Positions 53,015 to 62,085 of a stretch of DNA of 64,000 nucleotides are shown here, piece after piece (the first letter of the stretch is position 1; every line of letters begins with the position of its first letter). The position numbers and the translations under genes are program-made. The notes under the pieces were generated by a model. It was not told the origin of the DNA. It did no database searches and saw only the letters and a program-made list of their open reading frames with translations. Origin of the DNA: Pseudomonadota bacterium (GTDB lineage: Bacteria; Pseudomonadota; Gammaproteobacteria; Burkholderiales; Burkholderiaceae_C); assembly GCA_018241405.1 (NCBI GenBank), contig JAFEDY010000007.1, forward strand, positions 82,625-146,624. Direction: 5' to 3'.

Positions 53015-53189
53015 GGCTCGGTGCCCGGCCGCCAGACGCGCGCCAGGTTGGCAGGTGGGTGCGACTAGAGACCGAATCGTCGATTCTATGAAGACGGCCA
53101 GGATTTGTCTTTTGCGTGGCGGGCAAAACAATGCATAAAATGCATGACGTTATGCGTGATTGTATTGCTCACACGCCAGGGCCTGAAAC

Positions 53190-53218
53190 GACAAGGCCCC
53201 GCGGTGCGGGGCCTTGTC
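53190..53218. terminator. 13 bp stem terminator hairpin
   Basis: GACAAGGCCCCGC and GCGGGGCCTTGTC pair perfectly around a GGT loop, followed on the plus side by TTGTT. It lies 30 bases downstream of the small minus-strand gene and probably ends its transcript; the T-tract is weak on both sides. Confidence 0.7.
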
Positions 53219-53247
53219 TTGTTGGGGGGCGAGGGGTGACCCAGGTT

Positions 53248-53409
53248 TCAGGCCATGGAGATGGCAATCAGCGCCAACAGGAAGATCATGGCCGCGCCCA
53301 CGGCGGGGAGCACCACGGGGATGATGTTCACCACGGTTTCGGTGGGGTCGTTCGGGTGGCTTGCCTCGACGTCGGCGGCGTGGGGGGCAAAGTGGTGTTC
53401 ATGGGCCAT
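53248..53409 (-). CDS. Small tail-anchored membrane protein (53 residues)
   Basis: The ATG at 53409 has an AGAGGAG ribosome site 8 bases before it and gives 53 residues. The N-terminal half is His/Asp/Glu rich (MAHEHHFAPHAADVEASHP) and the C-terminal half is one hydrophobic helix (VVNIIPVVLPAVGAAMIFLLALI), so it is probably a single-pass inner membrane protein with the polar part at the N-terminal face. No family is recognised. It is flanked by a 13 bp terminator hairpin downstream. The cluster of four His near the N-terminus may bind metal. Confidence 0.65.
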   Translation of the reverse strand: MAHEHHFAPHAADVEASHPNDPTETVVNIIPVVLPAVGAAMIFLLALIAISMA

Positions 53410-53496
53410 GCGGCGGTCTCCTCTATGGATTTTTGGTGGCGAAGGTGGGTTCAGTGTAGCGACTGGGTGCGCAGCGGCCCACGGGCCTAACCCGCA

Positions 53497-54696
53497 TCAG
53501 CGCAGCTCGGCCTCCATGTGCGCGGCGCGCAGGCGCTCCAGCACCTGCTGCACATGGGCCTTGCCGCGCGTCTGCAGCACGAGTTCGATCTCCACGTTCT
53601 GCGCCGCCAGCAGGGTGAAGGCGCGCTGGTGGTGCACTTCTTCGATGTTGGCGCCGGCCTCGGCCACGGTGGCGGTGATGCGCGCGAGCACGCCGGGAAT
53701 GTCGCGCGCGCTGACCATGATGCGCGCCAGCCGCCCGGAGCGCACCATGCCGCGCTCGATGATGGCGGCCAGCAGCAGCGGATCGATGTTGCCGCCCGAC
53801 AGCACCAGCCCCACCTTCTTGCCGCGAAAGCGCTCGGGGTAGCGCACCAGGGCCGCCAGGCCGGCCGCGCCCGCGCCCTCCACCAGGGTCTTTTCGATCT
53901 CCAGCAGCATCAGCACGGCCTGCTCGATGTCGCCCTCCTGCACCAGCACCAGGTCATCGGCCAGGCGTGCGATGACCTCGCGCGTCATCTGGCCCGGCTG
54001 GCCCACGGCAATGCCCTCGGCAATGGTTGATGTGCCCTGCTCGTGCTGCGTGCCCTTGACGGCATTGACCATGGCTGGAAAGCGCGCCGTCTGCACGCCC
54101 ACGATCTCCAGGCCCGGTTTGATGGCGCGCGCCGCCGTGGCGATGCCGGCCAGCAAGCCGCCGCCGCCCACCGAGATCACCAGCGCCTCCAGGTCGGGCT
54201 GCTCGGCCAGCATCTCCAGCGCCAGCGTGCCCTGGCCCGCGGCCACGGCCAAGTCGTCGTAGGGGTGGACGAAGGTCAGGCCCTGCTGCTCGGCCAGCAG
54301 GTGGGCGTGCTGGTGCGCCTCCTCCAGCGTGTCGCCGTGCAGCACCACCTCGGCACCGAAGCCGCGCGTGCGCTCCACCTTCACGCCGGGCGTGAAGCGC
54401 GGCATGACGATGACCGCGCGCAGCCCCAGGCGCTGCGCGTGATAGGCCACGCCCTGCGCGTGGTTGCCGGCGCTCATGGCGACCACGCCGCGCGCACGCT
54501 CCTCGGGTGTGAGCTGGGCCAGCTTGTTGCAGGCGCCGCGCTCCTTGAACGAGGAGGTGAACTGCAGGTTCTCGAACTTGAGGAAGACCTGTGCGCCCGT
54601 GACCTGCGAGAGCGTGCGTGATTCGACGCACGGCGTGTCCAGCACCTGGCCTTGCAGGCGCGCGGCGGCGTCCTGAATGTCTTGTAGGGTGAGCAT
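53497..54696 (-). CDS. ilvA: Threonine ammonia-lyase (catabolic/biosynthetic type with ACT-like domain)
   Basis: The ATG at 54696 gives 399 residues. The PLP domain has the Schiff-base lysine in TSSFKERGACNKL, the SAGNHAQGVAYHA phosphate region and the SGGNIDP tail-binding loop. The last ~75 residues form a single ACT-like domain (RIMVSARDIPGVLARITATVAEAGANI). It deaminates threonine to 2-oxobutyrate, feeding isoleucine synthesis or catabolism. The 42-base longer frame is not used. Confidence 0.94.
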   Translation of the reverse strand: MLTLQDIQDAAARLQGQVLDTPCVESRTLSQVTGAQVFLKFENLQFTSSFKERGACNKLAQLTPEERARGVVAMSAGNHAQGVAYHAQRLGLRAVIVMPRFTPGVKVERTRGFGAEVVLHGDTLEEAHQHAHLLAEQQGLTFVHPYDDLAVAAGQGTLALEMLAEQPDLEALVISVGGGGLLAGIATAARAIKPGLEIVGVQTARFPAMVNAVKGTQHEQGTSTIAEGIAVGQPGQMTREVIARLADDLVLVQEGDIEQAVLMLLEIEKTLVEGAGAAGLAALVRYPERFRGKKVGLVLSGGNIDPLLLAAIIERGMVRSGRLARIMVSARDIPGVLARITATVAEAGANIEEVHHQRAFTLLAAQNVEIELVLQTRGKAHVQQVLERLRAAHMEAELR

Positions 54697-54766
54697 GGTT
54701 TTTACTATCAATAAGTGAGCTGCTTGCGCTTTATACACCAGCGCTAAAGCCTGTTTTTCCTGTGAT
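54697..54766. repeat. Dispersed intergenic repeat, copy J
   Basis: GTTTTTACTATCAATAAGTG, GAGCTGCTTGCGCTTTATAC and AGCGCTAAAGCCTGTTTTTC form a full copy between ilvA and aidB. It abuts the ilvA start codon and so occupies its promoter/ribosome-site region. Confidence 0.8.
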
Positions 54767-54774
54767 TTCTTTGC

Positions 54775-56436
54775 TCAGGCAGGGAAGGCCCGGGCGAGGA
54801 TGGCGTCCACGTCCATGCCGCGCAGGTCGATGGCGCCGGCCACGCGGCCCGCGCCGCCTGCGCCCAGGCGCGTGGCGATGAAAGCGTCGGCCATGGCGGC
54901 CGGCGCATGCTGGCGCAGCAGGCAGGCCTGGGCCAGCAGCACCAGCTGCTGGGCCAGCACGCGGCCCAGAGGTTCCAGCTGATCGGGCGGCAGCGCCAGC
55001 CATGCCTGCAGTGCGTGCAGCGCCGCCGCCAGCCGCGGCTCGCCTGCGGCGGTGGCCTGCAGCTCGGCCAGCAGGGCCTGGGCGGCATCGGGCTCGCGCT
55101 GCAGGGCGCGCAGCAGGTCCAGGCACATGACGTTGCCCGAACCCTCCCAGATCGAGTTGACCGGCGCCTCGCGGTACAGCCGCGCCAGCACCCCGTCCTC
55201 CACATAGCCGTTGCCGCCAAAGACCTCCATGGCCTCGCCCGTCAGCTCCACGGCGCGCTTGCAGACCCAGAACTTGGCGGCGGGCGTCATGGCGCGCTTC
55301 CAGAAGCGTTCGACGGCATCACCGTCGGCCTCGCGCTCGAAGGCCTGGGCCAGGCGCATCAAGAGCAGCAGCGCGGCCTCGCTCTCCAGCGCCAGGTCGG
55401 CCAGCACGGCGCGCATCAGCGGCTGGTCGGCCAGGGCCTTGCCAAAGACATGGCGCCGGCGCGCGTAGGCCATGGCCTGCACCGTGGCCTGGCGCAGGAT
55501 GGCGGCGCTGCCCACGACGCAGTTGAGGCGCGTGGTGCCCGCCATCTCGATGATGGTGGGGATGCCGCGCCCCTCCTCGCCCATCAGCACGCCCCAGGCG
55601 TCCTCGAACTCCACCTCGCTGCTGGCGTTGCTGCGGTTGCCCAGCTTGTCCTTCAGGCGCTGCACACGCACGGCGTTGCGGCCGCCGTCGGGGCGCCAGC
55701 GCGGCACGTAGAAGCAGGCAAAGGGGCCATCCGCGCCCACGCGCGCCGTCACCAGGTGCGCGTCGCACTGCGGGGCCGAGAAGAACCACTTGTGGCCGCG
55801 CAGCAGGTATTCAGCGCCGCGCCCGCCGGCTGCAACCGCCGTGGCCACGGTGGTATTGGCGCGCACGTCTGAGCCGCCCTGTTTCTCGGTCATGCCCATG
55901 CCCAGCCAGATGCTGGTCTTTTGCGCCGCAGGCAGGTCGCGCGCGTCGTAGGCGTCGCTGTAGAGTTTGTCCCCCAGTTCTGCCCAGAGCGCATCCTCCT
56001 TCTGCAGCAGCGGTATCGCGGCCTGGGTCATGGTCGCCGGGCACAGCGTGCCCTGCTCCACCTGGCCGTGCAGATAGAAACCGGCCGCCCAGGCAGTCCA
56101 GCGGCCCGTCCGCAGCTCTCGAAACGGTAGCGAAACCAGGCCCTGCGCGCGGTACAGCGCCATCAGCGCGTGCCAGGCGGGGTGAAATTCCAGCGTGTCA
56201 ATGCGCCGCCCGCGGCTGTCAAAACGCTGCAGGTCGGGCCCGTGGCGGTTGGCCTGATCTGCCAGTGCATAGGTGTCCAAGCTGCCCAGGCGCTGCGCAT
56301 AGCCGTCCAGCGCGGGCCGGGCCCAGCCGGCGCCTGCGCGCGTGAGCGCCTCGCACAGCGCCGGGTCGGTCGCCAGAGGGTCGTAGTCGCTCAGCTCGGG
56401 AAACTGGTTGAAGACCTGGTGGGTGGTCCAGTCCAT
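54775..56436 (-). CDS. aidB: AidB-like acyl-CoA dehydrogenase
   Basis: This 553-residue flavoprotein is longer than ordinary acyl-CoA dehydrogenases and matches AidB in layout: a long N-terminal part (MDWTTHQVFNQFPELSDYDP, typical AidB opening), the FAD-binding TEKQGGSDVRANTT, the KWFFSAPQCDAHLV loop, and the C-terminal WEGSGNVMCLDLLRAL. E. coli AidB binds DNA and protects against alkylation; its natural substrate is unknown. Confidence 0.9.
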   Translation of the reverse strand: MDWTTHQVFNQFPELSDYDPLATDPALCEALTRAGAGWARPALDGYAQRLGSLDTYALADQANRHGPDLQRFDSRGRRIDTLEFHPAWHALMALYRAQGLVSLPFRELRTGRWTAWAAGFYLHGQVEQGTLCPATMTQAAIPLLQKEDALWAELGDKLYSDAYDARDLPAAQKTSIWLGMGMTEKQGGSDVRANTTVATAVAAGGRGAEYLLRGHKWFFSAPQCDAHLVTARVGADGPFACFYVPRWRPDGGRNAVRVQRLKDKLGNRSNASSEVEFEDAWGVLMGEEGRGIPTIIEMAGTTRLNCVVGSAAILRQATVQAMAYARRRHVFGKALADQPLMRAVLADLALESEAALLLLMRLAQAFEREADGDAVERFWKRAMTPAAKFWVCKRAVELTGEAMEVFGGNGYVEDGVLARLYREAPVNSIWEGSGNVMCLDLLRALQREPDAAQALLAELQATAAGEPRLAAALHALQAWLALPPDQLEPLGRVLAQQLVLLAQACLLRQHAPAAMADAFIATRLGAGGAGRVAGAIDLRGMDVDAILARAFPA

Positions 56437-56491
56437 GGTGCGCCTGCCTTGCCTGCTTTCCTATGGGCGGAAAGTCTAGTCCTCCTGCCAA

Positions 56492-59212
56492 CTATTGCCA
56501 GCCCCAGCGGCGCATATAGATGCCCTTCATGGCCTGCGTCAACGTCATGTAGCCCAGCACGATCAGCGGGAGCAGCGCAAAGTACAGCGGCGGCAGCGCC
56601 TGCAGCTTGAAGTAATGCGCCAGCGGCCCCATGGGCAGGAAAACGCCCACGGCCATGATGAGGCCGGTCATCGCCAGCAGCGGCGTGGCGGCGCGGCTTT
56701 GGATGAAGGGCAGCTTCGGTGTGCGGATCATGTGCACGATCAGGGTCTGCGTGAGCAGGCCCACGACGAACCAGCCCGACTGGAACAGCGTCTGCTGCGC
56801 GGGCGTCTGCGCATCGAACAGGTACCACATCATGGCGAAGGTGGTGATGTCGAACACCGAGCTGATGGGCCCGAAGAACACCATGAAGCGGCCGATGTCG
56901 TCAGGCTGCCAGCGCAGCGGCTGACGCAGCAATTCCTCGTCCACGTTGTCGAACGGAATCGCGGTCTGCGAGATGTCATACAGCAGGTTCTGCACCAGCA
57001 GGTGGATGGGCAGCATGGGCAGGAAGGGAATGAAGGCCGACGCCACCAGCACCGAGAAGACGTTGCCGAAGTTGGAGCTGGACGTCATCTTGATGTATTT
57101 CAGCATGTTGGCGAAGGTGCGCCGGCCCTCCAGCACGCCCTGCTCCAGCACCAGCAGGCTTTTTTCCAGCAGGATGATGTCGGCCGCCTCCTTGGCGATG
57201 TCCACCGCGCTGTCCACGGAGATGCCGATGTCGGCCGCGCGCAGCGCCGGCGCATCGTTGATGCCGTCGCCCATGAAGCCCACCACATGGCCGTTGGCCT
57301 TGAGCAGACGCACGATGCGCTCCTTGTGCAGCGGCGTGAGCTTGGCAAACAGGTTGTGGCTCTCCACGGCCCGGGCGAGCTCCTGGTCGCTCATCTGCTC
57401 TATGGCGCCGCCCAGCAGCACGCCCTGCTGCGCCAGGCCCACCTCGCGGCAGATTTTGGCGGCCACCAGCTCGTTGTCGCCGGTCAGCACCTTCACCGTG
57501 ACGCTGTGCTCGGCCAGGGCCCTGAGCGCCGCGGCGGTGGAGTCCTTGGGCGGGTCCAGGAAGGCGACGTAGCCGATCAGGGTCAGGGCGCGCTCGTCGG
57601 CCAGGCCGTAGACCTCCTGCGTCGAGGGCCCCTCGCGGGCGGCCACGGCCACCACGCGCAGGCCCTCTTCGTTGAGCCCGGCGGTCACTGCACGAATGCG
57701 TTCCAGCAATGCGGGCGTCAGCGGCTCGACCTCTGCGCCATGGCGCACCTGGGTGCACACGGCCAGCACCTCCTCCACCGCCCCCTTGGTGATGAGCAGG
57801 TGGTGCGCGTCATGCTCGGCCACCACCACCGACATGCGCCGGCGCGTGAAGTCGAATGGAATTTCATCGACCTTGCGGAAGTTCCTGGCCGGCTCCAGTG
57901 AGCTGCTCACCTCGGCGTGCTCCAGCACGGCCACGTCCAGCAGGTTCTTGAGCCCCGTCTGGTAGTAGCTGTTGAGGTAGGCCAGTTCCAGCACATCGTC
58001 CGAGTCCTCGCCCCAGACATCGACATGGCGCGCCAGGAAGATCTTGTCCTGCGTCAGCGTGCCGGTCTTGTCGGTACAGAGGACATCCATGGCGCCGAAG
58101 TTCTGGATCGCGTCCAGGCGCTTGACGATGACCTTCTTGCGCGACAGGAACACCGCGCCCTTGGCCAGCGTCGAGGTCACGATCATGGGCAGCATCTCAG
58201 GCGTCAGGCCCACGGCGATGGCCAGGGCGAACAGCAGTGCCTCCAGCCAGTTGCCCTTGGCAAATCCGTTGATGAAGAACACCAGCGGCGCCATCACGAA
58301 CATGAAGCGGATCAGCAGCCAGCTGACCTTGTTCACGCCGGCCTGGAACGATGTGGGCGCCCGGTCGGTGGCGATGACGCGGCTGGCCAGCGAACCGAAA
58401 TAGGTGCCGTTGCCGGTAGCCAGCACCAGGGCCGTGGCCGAGCCGGATACCACGTTGGTGCCCATGAAGACGATGTTGTCCAGCTCCAGCGGATTGTCGG
58501 CCTGGGCATCGCGCAGCGCGGCCGTCTTTTCCACCGGCATGGACTCGCCGGTCATCGCCGCCTGGGCCACGAACAGGTCCTTGGCTGTGAGCACGCGGCA
58601 GTCGGCCGGAATCATGTCGCCGGCCGACAGTGCGATCAGGTCGCCGGGCACCAGCAGCTTGATGGGCAGCTCCAGGCGCTGCGTGCCCTGGCCGCCCTGC
58701 AGGCTGCCGCGCAGCACCGTGGCCGTGTTGCTGACCATGGCCTTGAGCGCGTCGGCGGCCTTGTTGGACTTGGCCTCCTGCCAGAAGCGCAGCAGCGTGG
58801 ACAGCACCACCATGGTGCTGATGACCAGGGCCCCCTTCAGGTCGTGGGTGAGCAGGGAGATGACGGCCAGCAGCGTCAGCAGCAGGTTGAACGGGTTGCG
58901 AAAGCTGTGCCACAGGTGCATCCACCAGGGCAGGGGCTTTTCGTGCTCCACCTCATTGGGGCCCACGCGTTCACGTACCGCATCGGCCTGCGCCTCGCTC
59001 AGGCCGGCCTCGGTGCTGCCGATCTGCTGCAGCAGGGCCGGGGCGTCGGCCTTGGCCGCGGCGATCAGGGCCTTGGACTGCGCCGCCGGCAGTTCGCGGC
59101 TGACGCCGGTGCGGCCCAGGGTCTCCAGCAGGGCCAGGCGGCTGAAATGCCGCACCATGCGGCGCGTGCGCACGAAGCCGACGAAGACCTCTCTCAAAAT
59201 CCTGTTACGCAT
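56492..59212 (-). CDS. mgtA: Magnesium-translocating P-type ATPase (MgtA-like)
   Basis: The ATG at 59212 with GGAG seven bases upstream is preferred over a GTG two codons earlier; it gives 906 residues. Features are the phosphorylation motif DKTGTLTQDK (near residue 390), TGES actuator loop, MGDGINDAPAL hinge and about ten membrane helices, with the P-type IIIB Mg2+ subgroup markers. It moves Mg2+ inward at the expense of ATP. Confidence 0.94.
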   Translation of the reverse strand: MRNRILREVFVGFVRTRRMVRHFSRLALLETLGRTGVSRELPAAQSKALIAAAKADAPALLQQIGSTEAGLSEAQADAVRERVGPNEVEHEKPLPWWMHLWHSFRNPFNLLLTLLAVISLLTHDLKGALVISTMVVLSTLLRFWQEAKSNKAADALKAMVSNTATVLRGSLQGGQGTQRLELPIKLLVPGDLIALSAGDMIPADCRVLTAKDLFVAQAAMTGESMPVEKTAALRDAQADNPLELDNIVFMGTNVVSGSATALVLATGNGTYFGSLASRVIATDRAPTSFQAGVNKVSWLLIRFMFVMAPLVFFINGFAKGNWLEALLFALAIAVGLTPEMLPMIVTSTLAKGAVFLSRKKVIVKRLDAIQNFGAMDVLCTDKTGTLTQDKIFLARHVDVWGEDSDDVLELAYLNSYYQTGLKNLLDVAVLEHAEVSSSLEPARNFRKVDEIPFDFTRRRMSVVVAEHDAHHLLITKGAVEEVLAVCTQVRHGAEVEPLTPALLERIRAVTAGLNEEGLRVVAVAAREGPSTQEVYGLADERALTLIGYVAFLDPPKDSTAAALRALAEHSVTVKVLTGDNELVAAKICREVGLAQQGVLLGGAIEQMSDQELARAVESHNLFAKLTPLHKERIVRLLKANGHVVGFMGDGINDAPALRAADIGISVDSAVDIAKEAADIILLEKSLLVLEQGVLEGRRTFANMLKYIKMTSSSNFGNVFSVLVASAFIPFLPMLPIHLLVQNLLYDISQTAIPFDNVDEELLRQPLRWQPDDIGRFMVFFGPISSVFDITTFAMMWYLFDAQTPAQQTLFQSGWFVVGLLTQTLIVHMIRTPKLPFIQSRAATPLLAMTGLIMAVGVFLPMGPLAHYFKLQALPPLYFALLPLIVLGYMTLTQAMKGIYMRRWGWQ

Positions 59213-59288
59213 TGGCACGCTCCTGAACGCCCTGCTCCGACACGGTCAAGGCGACCATGGAGGTATACCAAAGGCCATGGGGCCAGGG

Positions 59289-60635
59289 TCAAAACTCCGT
59301 ATGCAGGCGCGCCGACAGCACGTTGACCGGCCCACGGTCGGCGTTGTACGCGGGGTTGCGTATGTGCTGCCAGTCCAGCGTGATCCAGGCCGCCTTGGCC
59401 AGCTGCAGGTTGTAGAAGGCCTCGTAGATCGTTTCCGGACGGTAGTTCAGGCGGCCGTCGCCGATGAAGAAGCCCATGCCGCCGTCCGCCAGGTAGCTGC
59501 GGTGCACGCGCGACACGCCGTTGCGTGCCATGGCCAGGCCCAGGCTGTCCTGCCCGCGTCCCCAGGCGGTGCCCCGCACCAGCACGCCGCCCGAGAGCGA
59601 ACGGTCGATCTCGGTGAAGGCGTAGATCTCCGTCTTGCCGTCGGCCCAGCTGGCGCGGCCAAACAGCCCCACGTCGTCGGACAGGGCCTGCTCCAGGTTC
59701 AGGCCTGCGCCAACCTTGTCCTGCACGCCGGTGCGCACCGCGTCGATGCTGGGCACCTGGCCCGTGCGTGCCGCCAGGTCCAGCGCGTCCTGATAGCGCG
59801 ACATGCGGGCCCGGTTGCGAAAGGCCAGCAGACGCAGCTTGCCCGGCTGTCCGCCCAGGGTGTGGGCGTGCTCCAGCTCGACCTGGTCGCCATAGTGCTG
59901 GAAGATGCGCAGATCCAGCGACTGCTGGTTTGGCAAGTTTGGCTGGATAAAGCGGCCTGCGCGCAGCACCCAGTCGCCCGCGTACCACTCCCCGGTGATG
60001 CCCCAGGAGTAGCCGCGCGCGTCGGCCGCGTAGTCGTAGGCGCCGTGGGTCATGATCGACCAGTTGAGGAATTGCGTGCGCGGGTCGTGGCTGTAGGCGT
60101 TGTTGTCGAACAGGTCGAGCACCGACAAGTTGCCCGCGGTCAGCACGAAGCGGCGCTGGTCCACGCTGCCGGCGAGCTGGTTGGGCCCCGACTCCACGGC
60201 CTCCTGCCCGCCGCCCAGGCCCCAGGTCTGGCGCAAAAACAGGCGCGCGCGGTAGACCTTTAGCGTGGGACCGGAGGAACGGGCCATCTCCCCATTGGTG
60301 AAGCCGCCCAGGCCCGTCAGGCCAGACAGCGGCACGCCCTGCGCCGCCTCGGGGTTGAAGTACAGCTCGCCACCGCTCCATGGCCGCCAGCCCAGCATGG
60401 CCGTGGCCGTGAACGAATAGCTCAGTTGCTTGTCGGGGCTCAGGCTGTTGCCGCCCGAGTAGGCCGCGGGAAAGGCCCGCTTGTCCTGCCAGACATAGGT
60501 GGCCTGGAACTTGGCGTTCCAATCCTCGGGCACAGGTGTCTCGGCGCGGCCAAGTGCCGGCAGCAGGGCCAGGGCCAGCGCGGCCAGGCCTTGGAGGGGC
60601 GCCAGACGGCGCGATGGGATGAAAGCGAAACGCAT
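59289..60635 (-). CDS. Carbohydrate-selective porin (OprB-like)
   Basis: This 448-residue outer membrane protein has a signal peptide (QGLAALALALLPALGRAE) and alternating strands ending in LSARLHTEF, an aromatic C-terminus needed for barrel insertion. The region LDWQHIRNPAYNADRGPVNVL and GRFIQPNLPNQQ recalls OprB carbohydrate porins. It probably admits sugars. Its substrate is not evident, and no sugar transporter is adjacent. The 283-base gap upstream holds its AT-rich promoter region and a short GCCGCCGATGCGGCGG dyad. Confidence 0.82.
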   Translation of the reverse strand: MRFAFIPSRRLAPLQGLAALALALLPALGRAETPVPEDWNAKFQATYVWQDKRAFPAAYSGGNSLSPDKQLSYSFTATAMLGWRPWSGGELYFNPEAAQGVPLSGLTGLGGFTNGEMARSSGPTLKVYRARLFLRQTWGLGGGQEAVESGPNQLAGSVDQRRFVLTAGNLSVLDLFDNNAYSHDPRTQFLNWSIMTHGAYDYAADARGYSWGITGEWYAGDWVLRAGRFIQPNLPNQQSLDLRIFQHYGDQVELEHAHTLGGQPGKLRLLAFRNRARMSRYQDALDLAARTGQVPSIDAVRTGVQDKVGAGLNLEQALSDDVGLFGRASWADGKTEIYAFTEIDRSLSGGVLVRGTAWGRGQDSLGLAMARNGVSRVHRSYLADGGMGFFIGDGRLNYRPETIYEAFYNLQLAKAAWITLDWQHIRNPAYNADRGPVNVLSARLHTEF

Positions 60636-60918
60636 GCGAGTTCCCTGGCCGCGCAGTGATCATGCGCGGCGGCAATGCTGCCACTACGGCGTGGCTTTTT
60701 TATTAAAAATCACGAGGGAAGCCGCCGATGCGGCGGTCCAAGACCGGCCGCAGGGCGTTGCTGCCCGCCAGGTCGGCAAGGCAGCGGCGCCATGGGAAGC
60801 GTGCGATTACCTTGCCTGTGCTTGGCCGACGCAGGGTCGACGACTGGGGTTGTCCACAGGAGGGGCTCCGAAGTTGAAACGGGCGCGATTCTATGCGCAA
60901 AGGCCCGGGGACCCTGGA

Positions 60919-62085
60919 CTATGCCTGGGCAAAGCGCAGCGTGAAGCGCGTGCCGCCGCGCTCGGACCTGTCGCACTGCACCGTGCCGCCCTGGGCCTCG
61001 GTGAGGGCGCGCACGATGGACAGGCCCAGGCCCGAGCCCTCGCGCCGGCGCTTGCCCGGCGCCTGGGCAAAACGCTGGAAGGGCTGCGCGCGCACCTCGG
61101 CGGGCAGGCCGGGGCCGGCGTCGCTGATGCACAGCAGCACCCAGGTGCGGCCGTCTTGCGTCTCCTCGGCGCAAATCTCCACGCCCAGCCAGCCGCCCTG
61201 GGCCGCGTGGCGTATGGCGTTGCCCACCAGGTTGGAGATGATCTGGCGCATGCGGTCGCGGTCGGCGCGGATGTCGGCCAGCCCCTCCTCCAGCGGCAGC
61301 CGCAGGTCCACCGACATGGCGGCTTCCTGCAGCTGCGGGCGCAGCTGCTGCAGCGTTTCGCCGGTCAGGGCATTGAGGTCCAGGCGCTGCAGGTGCAGCG
61401 ACAGCTGGCCCGCATCGGCCATGGACAGGGTGTGCAGGTCCGCCACCATGCGCCCCAGGTGCTCCACCTGGGCCAGCAGGGTCTGGAACTCGTGCGCATC
61501 GGCGGCGATCACGCCGTCGCACAGCGCGCGCAGCCGCGCCTGCAGCACGGCCAGCGGCGTGCGCAGCTCGTGCGAGATCGAGGCCGCCGTGGCGCGCCGC
61601 TCGTCCTCCAGCGTCTGCACGGAGTCGATCATGTGGTTGAAGGCGCCGATCATCTCGATCATCTCCCCATGGGTCTTGCCCGCCACGGCGCGCGCGCTGT
61701 AGTCGCCATCGCCCACGCGCTGGGCCACCTCAACCATGGAAGTCAACGGCCGCGTGATGCGCCGCGACACCCAGAACCCCACGCCCAGGCCAAACGGCAG
61801 GCACAGCACCAGGCCTATGCCCAGCGACCAGCGTTCGCCGAACAGCAGGTCATCGTTGCCGTACTGGCTGTAGATCTGCCGCACGCGGGGGCTGTTGTCC
61901 TGGGCGCTGGCGCGCAGCTCGTCGAGTTCCTCGCGCACGGCCAGGGGCAGGCCGTTATAGAAGTCGCGGTACTGCAGCTCGGAAAACAGCAGCATGGACG
62001 CCGCCATGAGCGCGATGGAGCCCAGCGATGCGGCGGCGATCCACAGACCAAAGCGCACCCAGATGCGGTTGAGCAGCCGCGTCAT
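60919..62085 (-). CDS. Sensor histidine kinase, BaeS-like
   Basis: The ATG at 62085 overlaps the response regulator stop by ATGA and gives 388 residues; ATG 62097 is an alternative. Two membrane helices (about residues 12-30 and 85-105) surround a short periplasmic segment, then HAMP, HisKA with phospho-acceptor His in ASISHELRTPLA, and HATPase with N-box SNLVGNAIRHA and GSGLGLSIVRAL. It pairs with the upstream OmpR-type regulator. The arrangement next to an efflux gene suggests envelope-stress or drug sensing, as for BaeSR. Confidence 0.92.
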   Translation of the reverse strand: MTRLLNRIWVRFGLWIAAASLGSIALMAASMLLFSELQYRDFYNGLPLAVREELDELRASAQDNSPRVRQIYSQYGNDDLLFGERWSLGIGLVLCLPFGLGVGFWVSRRITRPLTSMVEVAQRVGDGDYSARAVAGKTHGEMIEMIGAFNHMIDSVQTLEDERRATAASISHELRTPLAVLQARLRALCDGVIAADAHEFQTLLAQVEHLGRMVADLHTLSMADAGQLSLHLQRLDLNALTGETLQQLRPQLQEAAMSVDLRLPLEEGLADIRADRDRMRQIISNLVGNAIRHAAQGGWLGVEICAEETQDGRTWVLLCISDAGPGLPAEVRAQPFQRFAQAPGKRRREGSGLGLSIVRALTEAQGGTVQCDRSERGGTRFTLRFAQA

